A stretch of DNA of 64,000 nt from Vibrio rotiferianus CAIM 577 = LMG 21460 (lineage in GTDB: Bacteria > Pseudomonadota > Gammaproteobacteria > Enterobacterales > Vibrionaceae), in the NCBI RefSeq assembly GCF_002741985.1, contig NZ_APHW01000021.1, positions 124,001 through 188,000 of the forward strand. The letters run 5' to 3'. Positions within the stretch are counted from its first letter, which is position 1, and the number at the start of each line of letters is the position of its first letter. Shown here one piece after another: positions 28,579 to 39,085 of the stretch. The notes below the pieces were generated by a model. It worked only from the letters and a program-made list of their open reading frames with translations. It was not told the DNA's origin and made no database searches. The position numbers and the translations under genes were made by a program.

Positions 28579-29904
28579 ATGAATCCTGTCGTTATATCTG
28601 TGTGCGTCATGCTCGCGTTAGCATTGATGCGCGTAAACGTGGTGGTAGCCCTCACGTTTAGTGCCATCGTTGGTGGCCTTGTTGCAGGCATGAGCCTTGG
28701 GGATACGGTTGCCGCATTTGAAAGTGGCCTAGGTGGCGGTGCGACTATCGCACTGAGCTACGCAATGCTAGGTACTTTCGCTGTTGCGATTTCTCGTTCT
28801 GGCATCACTGACCTTCTGGCCAAAAGCGTTATTAAGCGCTTAAACGGTAAAGAGAGCTCTGCGTCGACTACTGGTCTAAAGTACGCAGTATTGGTTGCTC
28901 TTATACTTGTTACCATGTCCTCTCAAAACGTGATTCCGGTACATATCGCCTTCATTCCAATTTTGATTCCACCTCTATTAGGCGTATTCGCAAAGCTTAA
29001 GCTGGATCGTCGTTTAGTCGCTTGTGTTTTGACTTTTGGTTTGATCACGCCATATATGGTTCTACCTATTGGCTTCGGTGGTATCTTCCTAAACAACATC
29101 CTACTGAAGAACCTGCATGACAACGGTCTAACCGATGTGGTGGCAAGCCAAGTACCTACCGCAATGCTACTGCCTGGCGCAGGTATGATTTTTGGTCTTC
29201 TTACCGCGATTTTTGTTAGCTACCGTAAACCTCGTGAATACAAAGAAACAGAGCTAACGGTTGTTCATGAGACGGGCGAGACGATTAATAAACAACACAT
29301 CATGGTCGCTGGTCTAGGCATTATCGCAGCACTAAGCATGCAACTTTACACTGGTTCAATGATCATTGGTGCATTGGCTGGCTTCATGGTATTCACTTTC
29401 GGCGGCGTTATCGCGTGGAAAGAAACGCACGATGTGTTCACTAAAGGCGTACACATGATGGCAATGATTGGCTTCATCATGATTGCGGCAGCAGGTTTTG
29501 CGGCAGTAATGAAGCAAACTGGTGGTGTAGAAACGCTAGTACAATCGCTATCAACAAGCATCGGTGACAACAAGCCGCTGGCAGCACTACTGATGCTGAT
29601 CGTTGGTCTGTTAGTAACTATGGGTATCGGTTCATCGTTCTCAACGATTCCAATCCTTGCGACGATCTATGTACCACTGGCTTTGGCATTCGGCTTCTCT
29701 CCAATGGCAACCATCGCACTTGTTGGTACTGCAGCCGCTCTAGGTGATGCTGGCTCTCCGGCTTCTGACTCAACGTTAGGTCCAACATCTGGCCTAAACG
29801 CAGATGGTCAGCACGAACACATTTGGGAAACAGTGGTACCAACATTTATCCACTACAACATTCCACTGATTATCTTCGGTTGGATTGCTGCAATGGTGCT
29901 ATAG
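28579..29904 (+). CDS. Na+/H+ antiporter family membrane protein
   Basis: 441-residue transporter with about eleven membrane helices. It resembles the NhaC-superfamily proteins annotated only as Na+/H+ antiporter family. Conserved-looking segments are [40 protein letters not shown] and a C-terminal [22 protein letters not shown] broken here at residue LNADG. The real substrate is not known; some relatives move organic anions or amino acids. It is directly downstream of rnt and ends at a strong terminator. Confidence 0.75.
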   Translation: MNPVVISVCVMLALALMRVNVVVALTFSAIVGGLVAGMSLGDTVAAFESGLGGGATIALSYAMLGTFAVAISRSGITDLLAKSVIKRLNGKESSASTTGLKYAVLVALILVTMSSQNVIPVHIAFIPILIPPLLGVFAKLKLDRRLVACVLTFGLITPYMVLPIGFGGIFLNNILLKNLHDNGLTDVVASQVPTAMLLPGAGMIFGLLTAIFVSYRKPREYKETELTVVHETGETINKQHIMVAGLGIIAALSMQLYTGSMIIGALAGFMVFTFGGVIAWKETHDVFTKGVHMMAMIGFIMIAAAGFAAVMKQTGGVETLVQSLSTSIGDNKPLAALLMLIVGLLVTMGIGSSFSTIPILATIYVPLALAFGFSPMATIALVGTAAALGDAGSPASDSTLGPTSGLNADGQHEHIWETVVPTFIHYNIPLIIFGWIAAMVL

Positions 29905-29924
29905 AGCCCTATCAACTCCCTTCT

Positions 29925-29953
29925 AAAAAGGCCGCCTACGCGGCCTTTTTTAT
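29925..29953 (+). terminator. Terminator after the antiporter gene
   Basis: AAAGGCCGC pairs with GCGGCCTTT around CTAC, followed by T. Confidence 0.9.
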
Positions 29954-30126
29954 TTCTACTGTTTGCCAAAGACCTCGCCTTCAACTTAAACACGCTTACA
30001 CATCTTCACAGAACGATATGCAACAAGTGGAAAAAGTATCACTCTTGGCTACACTTTAACTTCTAATAAGCCGTTGATTAAAGGATAAGAACACGGCCAA
30101 TTACTATTTCGTCAAAAGGCTATGAT

Positions 30127-31470
30127 ATGGATATACTCGCCCAATCACGATATCTCATTATTGATGACAGTAGCGTTATTCAAAGTGCAACTCGAGCATT
30201 ACTGATCAAACTAGGCGTACCAAATAATAACGTCATAAGTGCCGCCAATGCTCAAAACGCGATCGCAGCATGCCGTTCTCATCGATTTGATATCTTACTT
30301 ATCGACCACGATCTAGGAGCAGGAAGCAACGGCCTTCAATTACTCGAATTCTTAAGACAAAAGGAACTAATAAAAGCGAGCACCTTAGTGTTTGTGGTCA
30401 CTGGCAATGACACTCAAGATATCTTCTTTGGTTATTCACACTTTGAACCCGACGGCTATTTGATAAAACCTATCAGAGCAGATGATATTATCAAACGTGT
30501 CTCTCTCGCCCTCTCTCGTCAACAATTCTTCGCGACCTTAGAGCAGACCTATCTAAAACAAGATCTCAATGCCGTCAAACCACTATTTGCTCAAGCACCT
30601 GATCCAGCAACGTTAAAAGATGCGATTATCTATATGTCCAATGTATTGATAAAGCATCAACAACTCGATCAAGCGCACGCCATGCTTAATGGTCTATTAC
30701 AGCTCCATGACTATCTGCCAGCCAAAATAAAGGTTATTGAAGTTTACTTTGCTCAAAAGAGATACGAAGAGGCATTGACCAGCATTGAGGCATTAATCGA
30801 TGCTAACCCCCGTAATATTAAGCTGCTGCAACTCAAGGTAAAGATTTGCTTGTGTGCCAACAAAAAGGAAGAAGCTCAAAAGTTGATCAATCAGGTTTTA
30901 TCCGTCAATAGTACAAATATCGAAATGACAACGACTATGGTTTGGTTGCAACTGTTCAATCGAAACACAGCCGAAGCAAATACTCATCTCAGGTCACTCG
31001 CTCGGCTTATGCCTTATTCCATCTGGGACAGCGCAGGCAAGCGAGCACTGATTCTGTGGTCAGATTATCAGAGCCTGACAGGTAAAGAACTTGCAATCTG
31101 GCGTCCAGATAGTGCATGGCAACGCCTAACTAATGTAGAAAAAACCTTACCTCTCACCAAACCATTGCAAAATCTATGCAGAAGCCTACAGCTACTCCAA
31201 CTAAATCAACCAGAAACCGCTAAAGAACTCATTTGGAGTTTGTCTCATAGTGATTTTTTGGATAGTGATATCGAAGCTCATTTCTTACTTGCTATGTGTT
31301 ACCAAGCAATTGGCATGCAAGAGGAGCTGGAACAAGTCAGGATACAAACCAAATCGTATCTCAATAACGACGATTCAGGCTTGGCATTATTACAGCGGCT
31401 TACGTTCGAACAACTCGATAACTTTGACCTTCCCCCTTTAATAGAAACCAGTCAAGTTGCAGTCGGGTAA
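30127..31470 (+). CDS. Response regulator with receiver domain and TPR-like C-terminus
   Basis: 447-residue cytoplasmic protein. The receiver domain covers about 7-130: acidic pair in YLIIDDSS, phospho-Asp60 in DILLIDHDLG, Thr in FVVTGND and Lys in YLIKPI. No DNA-binding domain follows. The remaining 300 residues are helical repeats like tetratricopeptides (ALTSIEALIDANPRNIKLLQ, KKEEAQKLINQVLSVNSTNI), so the output is probably protein-protein contact. The hybrid kinase gene starts 27 bases downstream and is the likely phosphodonor. The layout recalls VieB of V. cholerae, but I cannot confirm orthology. Confidence 0.85.
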   Translation: MDILAQSRYLIIDDSSVIQSATRALLIKLGVPNNNVISAANAQNAIAACRSHRFDILLIDHDLGAGSNGLQLLEFLRQKELIKASTLVFVVTGNDTQDIFFGYSHFEPDGYLIKPIRADDIIKRVSLALSRQQFFATLEQTYLKQDLNAVKPLFAQAPDPATLKDAIIYMSNVLIKHQQLDQAHAMLNGLLQLHDYLPAKIKVIEVYFAQKRYEEALTSIEALIDANPRNIKLLQLKVKICLCANKKEEAQKLINQVLSVNSTNIEMTTTMVWLQLFNRNTAEANTHLRSLARLMPYSIWDSAGKRALILWSDYQSLTGKELAIWRPDSAWQRLTNVEKTLPLTKPLQNLCRSLQLLQLNQPETAKELIWSLSHSDFLDSDIEAHFLLAMCYQAIGMQEELEQVRIQTKSYLNNDDSGLALLQRLTFEQLDNFDLPPLIETSQVAVG

Positions 31471-31497
31471 AACTTGGATTTGAAGTAAACACTCAAC

Positions 31498-34400
31498 GTG
31501 AGAGAGCCTATGACAGTTCAGGTCATACAATTCAAACGAGATAAGTTCATTGGCTTTGGATTCTGCTTGCTGATCTTTTTATGGTCAACACTCAGCTATG
31601 CAAGCATCCAAGACAACAAGTTTACGCCGAGTCAAATCGATAGACCGGAGCTTATCGTGGGGTTGCCCGAATACGCACTTATACCTTATAGCTATCAACA
31701 TCAAACAACTTCAGGCCACATGATCACCGAAGGTTTGCTAATAAGCATGCTTGATCAAGTCTCTAATCAAGCTGGTTTTCGATACAAGATCGAGCTTTAT
31801 CCTACGTTCAGTGACGTGCTCAATGCCTTTCAGCAAGGCGAACTGGATTTATTAGTTGGAGTGTCTGCCACACCGGAGCGGCAAAATTACATGGCATTCA
31901 GTGAGCCGATGTTCAGTATTCGACGAGCCGTTATCACCCAACAACACAGTATTGGTGAACTCTCCGACCTGTCTGGCGCCAACCTTGCTATAGAAAAAGG
32001 TTTTGCACTCAATGATTTGCTACCTCGCCTTCTTCCTCAAAGTCAGGTTACGACATTGGATAATACTCAGGCCGCGTTTAGAGCAATCGCGGAAGGTTCA
32101 GTAGACGGATACATTGGAGACGCACTGGCATTATCAACACTACTGAAAAACTCCCCTAAAGATTCTCTCGTATTATCTATATTGCCGGATTTACCGGCTG
32201 ACCACCTCCACTTCGCCGTAAAAAAGGGAAAGCACAAATTACTTAGCCGAATTAATTTCGCTCTAGAAGACATTAAATCTCACTCTGTTCAGGCGATTTA
32301 TAATCAATGGCTGACGCCAGCCCAGCACGGTATGTTGCTAGAATATGGCGCGCTAAACCTCACCCAAGACGAGAAAAACTGGCTAGGCAAAAACCCCAAA
32401 ATAACCGTTGGCGTAAATGCCAATTGGGCTCCATATGATTTTTTAACCGGACAACAACACACCGGGTTAAGTGCTGACGTACTGGGGCTAATTGGCAACA
32501 TATTAGGCGTAACCTTCACCCCAGTCGCCTATTCTTCGGAAGAAGCAAAGCAAACGGCTTTCGAAAAAGGCGATTTGATGACCTAACGGGAGCAACCCCC
32601 TCAGCTGAAGCGCGTCGTACTATGGACTTTAGTCAACCATACAGTCATGAGCCTTGGGTGTTACTGAGCCGAGCAGAGCAACTATCAAACTTTGCACCTA
32701 ATGGTCGTGAATCTGTTGCGATAATCGAGCATACTGGCGGAGCCTCCATTTTGTCTGCTTTATGTCTTACCTGCCGTCCAATTCCTTTTATCAACCATGT
32801 CTCAGCATTCCAGTCTTTACAAAAAGAGCAAACCGATTATGTTCTGGCTTCGTTGCATCACGCAGCTCCATTGTTACACAAAGACTATGTTGGCCAATTT
32901 AAAGTCTCAGGGGTTATTAGCGAGCAAAATAGTGCTCCTCTCACCTTAGCCGTCAACTTTCGGCATCCGATGCTGCTCAGCATTCTAAACAAAGCCATTG
33001 ATGCCTTGCCTCCACAGGAGTTGGATAGGCTCGAAGGAAAGTGGCTAAATTACGAGTATCAAGAAGGCCTTTCCCCTCGTGAGGTTGCAAAATGGTCAGC
33101 CATTTTAGGCACTGCCATTTTGTGTATTATTCTTGGCATAGTGCTGTGGAATAGAAAAATGGCGGCGGAAATCGAGCAAAGAAAAATCGCCGAGAATAGA
33201 GCAAAAAAAGCCGAAGCACACCTACAAACACTTGCTGATAATATTAATGGTGTTGTACTTCAACACACCCATCAAGATGCGAAGTCCCCACTCGACATAC
33301 ACGTTAATTTTGTCAGTGCAGGCGTTCGAGATATGTTTTCCCTCTCACCTGACGCTGTTAAACAGAGCCCTATTTGTTTATTTGAACTTATCGCTCCAGG
33401 TAAGTTAGACCAGTTAGAGCAAGAGATGAGAGATGCAATTAAAGTAGGTCGATGGGAAAGTGAGCACCTACTTGCAAACAAGCACAGTGAAGAAAAGTGG
33501 GTGCGATTTAATAGTCATATTTCAGCGACAAGACACCACCAAAAACCTCTGCGATCCAGCAAGATGCGGATAAGAGCGAAAGACAATAAACCACTGTTGG
33601 AGTGGAATACCGTCGTCACGGATATCACTGAATTGAAAAAGCAGCAGCAGGCATTAGATTACGCAAGACAAAAAGCCGAAAGCGCTACAGCTGCGAAATC
33701 TCAGTTTCTTGCAACAATTAGCCATGAAGTGAGGACACCTATCAGTGGGATACTCGGCTTACTGGAATTGATGCAAGAACATAACTTAAACGACGAGCTG
33801 CTGAACTTGCACGCAGGCATTCATCAATCAGCACGAAACCTACTCCACATCGTCAACGATGTTTTAGACTACTCAAAAATTGAAGCAGGTAAGCTCGAAA
33901 TAACACCAACCGAAATTGAACTTGGCAAAGCACTGGCGAGGATTGTCCAACCGCAATCTATTCACGCACAACAGAAAGGGTTGGCTTTCCATTATTGGCA
34001 AGATCCTAGGCTTGTTAAAACCTTAGTAGCTGATGATATTCGCCTTCATCAAATCCTCAACAACTTCCTAAATAACGCAATTAAGTTTACTGAGCATGGC
34101 GTGATATCACTGGGACTCGATGTGCTTGAAACCACCAGCACCAAACAGACACTCAGTTTAACGGTATCAGATACCGGAATCGGTATCCCCACAGAGAAAC
34201 AACACACTCTCTTCCAACCATTTGAGCAAGTTGATAAAACCACAAGCCGTCGTTTTGGTGGTACAGGATTAGGACTGTCAATTGCTCTGAAGCTCATCGA
34301 GCAGATGAACGGGGAACTAAAATTACACAGCGAAGAGGGCAAAGGAAGCCAGTTTACGCTAGTGTTAAGCTTCCCTATCGTGACGAACAAGCACCACCTC

Positions 34401-35933
34401 ACAACTCCGGCTTTAGCGCTTCCTGAGAGCACAGTCGAAATTAGTGATGAAAATACGCAAGCAAACTCCTACTCAAATGGCGTTCTCATCGTCGGGTACT
34501 TCATACAACAAGAAGAACTATGCCGTTACATAAAACACTTAGGTCTAGAACCTAAAGTTATGAATATTAGCCAAAAAAGTCTTTTGCAAGACTCTGTCAT
34601 TAACGACCAACCAAAACATATATTTGTCGCAATGTCAGTTTGGCAGCAACTCGCCATTACCGATGCTTGGATTGAGACTCATGCCCCAGGTACGCGTTTT
34701 ACAGTCATAAACCAAAGCCCAATGTTATCACCAGAGCCTCTTGGCAAATGTTGGTGCTTATCTGTTAACCCACTTATGCCAGATAACTTAGTGCATGTGC
34801 TGACTAAACCTGTAAGTCATGAACCTCTACTTCCACCACATGAATCAGAGACCAGTCACCACATACCAAAAGAGTCACGAGAGCAAGCCGAGTTAAATGG
34901 TCGCTTAATTTTAGTTGCCGAAGATCATCCAATTAATCAGCAGGTAATCTCTAAACAACTTGAAAAAATCGGTGCACATGCCGATATCGTCGATGATGGG
35001 CAGCAAGCGCTAGATGCCCTTAAGTCCACTCGATATGGCTTACTATTAACAGACTGCCATATGCCGGCAATGGACGGCTACACGTTATCAGCAACCATTC
35101 GTAAGATTGAGCAACAATGCGATGAACAACAACGCCTCTGCGGGAGTGAGCAAGAACTATCGCATTCGCTGCCTGAAGCTGGAGTAACTTTTATTGCCCC
35201 GAGAATGGAAATCATCCAAACAGGGTGTAGTTCTTCTTCTCCTACTACCACTGAAATAAGACTGCCAATCGTGGCATTAACAGCTAATGCAGTACAGGGG
35301 GAAGACTCCCATTGCTATGAATATGGTATGGACGACTTTTTAGTCAAGCCGGTATCAATAAAACAACTCAAGCTAACGATTGAAAAGTGGCTACCACCTA
35401 TTTCAAGTACGCTATTAAATCCAGAGGTTGAACTTAGCAAAACCGCAGACAACGACAGCCACTCTTTCAGTGATCTGTTCAGCTCAATTGAATTAAGCAT
35501 GGAGCAAGCGGCCACCTCAGAGGACAAACCCAACAAACCGAAACAGGCATCTTCTAAGCCGGAGCAACTCCAATTCATCAATCACCAAGAACTCAAGGAG
35601 CTATTTGGAGATAGACAAATCATTGACAACCTATTACGAGAGTTTAACCAAACACTTGCAGCAGATAGTAAATTGCTCAGGCAGCTATGGAAAGAGAACC
35701 AATACAAGCCCCTAAGAACCACCGCACACAGAATGAAAGGGGCGGCACAGATGGTCACCTGCGTTGCCATCGCTCGACCATTAGCTGAGCTAGAGCAAAT
35801 AAGTGAAGAGATGATTGAGGAGCGTGAGTTCAGCATCGATGTTCAAACAAAGGTCGAACATCTTATTGATAAGATCTTAGAGCTATCTGAAAGTTTCGAG
35901 AAAGAACTTCTGACCACAACGGTAGAAGGCTAA
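31498..35933 (+). pseudogene. BvgS/EvgS-type hybrid sensor histidine kinase, split by a frameshift
   Basis: Two open frames (31498-32586 and 32622-35933) together encode one protein of about 1,478 residues. Order: signal anchor, two periplasmic SBP_bac_3 domains, membrane helix (WSAILGTAILCIILGIVLWN), a PAS-like segment, and HisKA with ATISHEVRTPISG. Then come HATPase with N box, DTGIGIP and FGGTGLGLSIA, a receiver with LLLTDCHMPAMDG, and a C-terminal HPt with TTAHRMKGAA. The first frame stops inside the second SBP domain. In the +1 frame the text resumes as DDLTGATPSAEARRTMDFSQ, the expected SBP sequence. Adding one T to GATTTGATG at 32573-32581 would rejoin them. All kinase motifs are intact, so this is either a recent mutation or a read error. 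Confidence 0.88.
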
Positions 35934-35987
35934 GCGGATAAGCTAAAGGTAATAATGTAGGGCTCGGAAGAGTTTAACCTCAATGAT

Positions 35988-36014
35988 AAAGCCTAACGGT
36001 AACGCTAGGCTTTT
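35988..36014. terminator. Bidirectional terminator between the kinase and the DsbA-like gene
   Basis: AAAGCCTA pairs with TAGGCTTT around a 10-base loop, followed by T. The two flanking genes converge here. Confidence 0.75.
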
Positions 36015-36038
36015 ATAATTCATAGGATGCTTCAGAGG

Positions 36039-36667
36039 CTATTGAGCAGGCATGTTTTCAATAATACGCTCGCGAATTAACTTCAGCGTCGTTTCCGTCG
36101 ATAAATAGTCGACTTCTATCGGGAAATAAGCATCGTTGATCTGCAATACCAAACTTGGGTAGGAATTAACACCAAGACTCTTTGCTAAGCTCAATTGATC
36201 TTGGAAGACTCCTTCTAGCAGAGAACCATCCATATCGTTCTTAAACTGCTGCACATTTAAACCGATTTCTTTCGCTAATTGCAGAAGTGTCGCTTCTTCA
36301 TGAGGTGGCATCGCACGAAGGTAATAAGCGTGCTGAATTGCTTCTAACATTTGCTCATAAGAATCTTGGAAACCGGCTGCAATGACTGCTCGGCAAGATT
36401 GGTAAGTGCTGCGTACTGGTGTACATAGTGTCCAGAAATCGTAGTTAAACTTAGTACCAAGCTGTGCTTCGATTTGCTTCCAAATTTGTTCAATTTTCTG
36501 CTGCATTTCTGGTGGCATCGGCAGATTAGTATCTGGCGCAAGCCACCCACCACATACTCGAATTGAATCACGCCAGGCAGTTGTTGTTTCAATTTTTCGA
36601 TGGTTGGTTTGTAACCCCAACACCAACTGCACATTGGATCATGTACGTAGTAAAGCTTTATGTTCAT
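36039..36667 (-). pseudogene. DsbA-family CxxC thiol oxidoreductase, frameshifted
   Basis: The reading frame starts at 36667 (MNIKLYYVHDPMCSWCWGYK, a thioredoxin-fold active site CSWC followed by WG). It reads correctly to EYVVGG and then goes out of frame. The correct continuation, LAPDTNLPMPPEMQQKIEQI, lies in the next frame and runs to 36039. Restoring one G at about 36536-36545 (TTGCGCC to TTGGCGCC) rejoins a protein of about 209 residues. The family (COG3531-like, DSBA fold) is thought to act as disulfide isomerase or oxidoreductase; no signal peptide is seen, so it is cytoplasmic. Real inactivation or sequencing error cannot be told apart here. Confidence 0.85.
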
Positions 36668-36687
36668 TCCACTAACCTAAAAAAGAA

Positions 36688-36711
36688 AAAGGAGCCAATG
36701 CGGCTCCTTTG
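36688..36711 (-). terminator. Terminator of grxD
   Basis: AAAGGAGCC pairs with GGCTCCTTT around AATGC. On the minus strand a T-rich run follows, just after the grxD stop. Confidence 0.85.
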
Positions 36712-36742
36712 TATTCTATCGCCAAATGTGAGTATTTACGAA

Positions 36743-37078
36743 TTACTCCGCGTCACCTTCAACACGAGCTGCCGCTTCTTTGATTAGAGGCTGAAGTTCA
36801 CCTTTTTGGAACATTTCCAAAATGATGTCACAACCACCGATCAACTCACCTTCAATCCAAAGCTGTGGGAATGTTGGCCATTGAGCGTACTTTGGTAGCT
36901 CAGCACGGATGTCTGGGTTTTGTAGAATGTCTACGTAAGCGAACTTCTCGCCACAAGCCATTAGCGCTTGTGCTGCTTGAGAAGAGAAACCACAGCTAGG
37001 TAGTTTCGGTGATCCTTTCATGTACAGCAGGATTGAGTTTTCAGAAATCTGCTGTTTGATTTTATCGATAGTTTCCAT
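36743..37078 (-). CDS. grxD: Monothiol glutaredoxin 4 (CGFS type)
   Basis: 111-residue Grx4. The active site is KLPSCGFSSQAAQAL near residue 30, and the glutathione-binding TFPQLWIEGELIGGCDI segment is complete. CGFS glutaredoxins hold and pass on 2Fe-2S clusters, often with BolA. The start is the ATG at 37078 with a GAGGAA ribosome site; an in-frame ATG 15 bases upstream overlaps that site and is rejected. It is close to sodB but divergent from it, in a region rich in iron and redox functions. Confidence 0.95.
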   Translation of the reverse strand: METIDKIKQQISENSILLYMKGSPKLPSCGFSSQAAQALMACGEKFAYVDILQNPDIRAELPKYAQWPTFPQLWIEGELIGGCDIILEMFQKGELQPLIKEAAARVEGDAE

Positions 37079-37656
37079 CGCTTCCTCATTCATGGATGTG
37101 AACTTTAATTATTGCCACATTCTACTCAATAAACACAGAATAAAAACCATATAATTAGTAAGCTTTTGTACTAAAGTAACTTCAAGATACAGGAATCCGA
37201 GCATCGTCACTTATTCTAACTCAAGAAAATGGACACCTTGAGAAAACGACCACTTCCATAAGGTTTAAAAGCCGAATCGGCTTTTTGCTGTACACATGGA
37301 GGCGATTTGTTTTGGTGTGTATGCCCAAGTCACTTCAAGAGTCAGGATTCAGCGCATTGTCATTGACTCCCTGTCTACCGAAAGTAAGCAAGGAAAACAA
37401 TGCGGTGTAATAACGAGCACTACTCAAGTTGTTTGACGCAACAATAGGACCAATAACTCGCTCTCTTTACACTTAGTAATGGCCTTGGAAGTTATCGCGC
37501 TAGCCCTCCTTTCTGTCAAAATATTTTCATATCGGGCTTTTAATAAAGTAAAAACTTGCTAAAATACTTTTCAAGTCAGTCGTAACGACTACATATAAAT
37601 AAAAACACTGGAAGCAATCGAAAGGTAACCCTTTCATATCTATGGAGAATCGAGCA
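37079..37656. other. Intergenic region between grxD and sodB with an orphan hairpin/terminator
   Basis: No protein gene seen. On the plus strand CTCAAG/CTTGAG (37220-37242) is followed by a terminator-like stem AAAAGCCG/CGGCTTTT plus T at 37267-37287. Nothing annotated ends there. Two related 34-base direct repeats flank it. The sodB promoter is probably near 37550 (TAAAAT -10). Confidence 0.45.
37174..37360. repeat. Pair of diverged 34-base direct repeats
   Basis: 37174-37207 and 37327-37360 share 27 of 34 bases (both contain ACTTCAAGA then CAGGA). They are 153 bases apart and resemble short interspersed sequences seen between Vibrio genes; that link is from memory. Confidence 0.55.
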
Positions 37657-38241
37657 ATGGCATTTGAACTACCAGCTCTTCCTTACGCGAAAGACGCACT
37701 AGAACCACACATCTCTGCAGAGACTCTAGATTTCCACCACGGTAAGCACCACAACACTTACGTTGTTAAGCTAAACGGTCTTATCCCTGGTACTGAGTTC
37801 GAAGGCAAAACACTAGAAGAAATCATCAAGACTTCTACTGGTGGCGTATTCAACAACGCAGCACAGATTTGGAACCACACGTTCTACTGGCACTGTCTAG
37901 CGCCAAACGCGGGCGGCGAACCAACTGGTGCAGTTGCTGATGCAATCAACGCAGCATTCGGTTCTTTCGAAGAATTCAAAGCGAAGTTCACTGATGCAGC
38001 GATCAACAACTTCGGTTCTTCATGGACTTGGCTAGTTAAGAAAGCTGACGGCTCTCTAGAGATCGTTAACACTTCTAACGCAGCAACGCCTCTAACAGAA
38101 GAAGGTACTACTCCACTTCTAACTGTTGACCTGTGGGAACACGCTTACTACATCGATTACCGCAACGTACGTCCTGATTACATGAACGGCTTCTGGGCAC
38201 TTGTAAACTGGGACTTCGTAGCTGAGAACCTAGCGAAGTAA
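37657..38241 (+). CDS. sodB: Superoxide dismutase [Fe]
   Basis: 194-residue cytoplasmic Fe superoxide dismutase. Metal ligands are visible: His in [15 protein letters not shown], His in WNHTFYWHC, and Asp/His in [19 protein letters not shown]. The Fe-type signature [17 protein letters not shown] is intact. The start is the ATG at 37657 ([15 protein letters not shown]) with GGAG upstream; an earlier in-frame ATG is part of that ribosome site. It is very likely iron-regulated in vibrios (RyhB/Fur), but I could not mark a site with confidence. Confidence 0.96.
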   Translation: MAFELPALPYAKDALEPHISAETLDFHHGKHHNTYVVKLNGLIPGTEFEGKTLEEIIKTSTGGVFNNAAQIWNHTFYWHCLAPNAGGEPTGAVADAINAAFGSFEEFKAKFTDAAINNFGSSWTWLVKKADGSLEIVNTSNAATPLTEEGTTPLLTVDLWEHAYYIDYRNVRPDYMNGFWALVNWDFVAENLAK

Positions 38242-38274
38242 TTTACTTCCCCTGAGTTCAATTTAGTCATATTT

Positions 38275-38304
38275 AAAAGCTCGCATCATCGCGGGCTTTT
38301 TTAT
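38275..38304 (+). terminator. Terminator after sodB
   Basis: AGCTCGC pairs with GCGGGCT (one G-T pair) around ATCATC, followed by six T. Confidence 0.85.
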
Positions 38305-38396
38305 TACTTCAGCAACCTATTTCTTCAATTAATCCCCTCTTTTTCCTAAAGTTCTTTCCGCTGTTGCCGTTAAAAGTGCATCAAACGAGGAACAAC

Positions 38397-38900
38397 ATGC
38401 AACTCCATACTTTAGATAAAGCAGCAATCATCAACGAACTTCAGTTCGGTAATGGTATCAACCATGCCGTGCATGAGGGTCGTCGTGCCGATTTTTCGCT
38501 GATTCTATCGATGTTTTCAAATGATGTACGCGATGTGGTTCCAGTTGAAGAAGTCCAAGAAGTTATCACTAGCGACGACATTCTTCGCCAACAATTCGGT
38601 CTATCTCAACCTCAGGCACTGCGTTCTGATAGCAGCAGCTACGAGCTAGCCGCAGAGCAAGCGAAACAGTTTCATGATGCTGGATTGCCTTCGGCGAAAC
38701 TGAGCCACTATCTAAAGCCTGACGCGCTTACTTACCTCCCTGAAGACACATTCAATCTACCGGAAGAGGTTTACCACAACCTATCCGGCCATGAGCGTCG
38801 CAGCCTTGGTGAGCGTAACAAAAAGCTGATTCCTGAGGCAGGCTTATACAACCAACTCGTAACCGCTCAACGCCAGTACCAAATCCACGCTCAAGCGTAA
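38397..38900 (+). CDS. Conserved Vibrio hypothetical protein
   Basis: 167-residue soluble protein. No signal peptide, membrane helix or known motif was recognised. The start is the ATG at 38397 with a GAGG ribosome site; the earlier in-frame start gives a non-conserved-looking leader. Distinct features are a charged helical C-terminus (LSGHERRSLGERNKKLIPEA) and a compact YLPEDTFNLPEEVYHNL segment. It follows sodB after a terminator, so it has its own promoter. Codon use is normal. Function unknown. Confidence 0.75.
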   Translation: MQLHTLDKAAIINELQFGNGINHAVHEGRRADFSLILSMFSNDVRDVVPVEEVQEVITSDDILRQQFGLSQPQALRSDSSSYELAAEQAKQFHDAGLPSAKLSHYLKPDALTYLPEDTFNLPEEVYHNLSGHERRSLGERNKKLIPEAGLYNQLVTAQRQYQIHAQA

Positions 38901-39085
38901 ATAACTGCTTTCCAAGCGTCCGGTTTCATTTGACGCACGCCAGAAATGTGACACCTTGCAAAGAACCCAACATTTACCTCAGGGTTAAGCCGTTAGTTTG
39001 AGGCTTTTCACACTGCCTATAACATTTTTGATCCATGCTAAAAGCACAAACTACTGGTTATCATTGCCTAAATAGTGAAGGTGTT

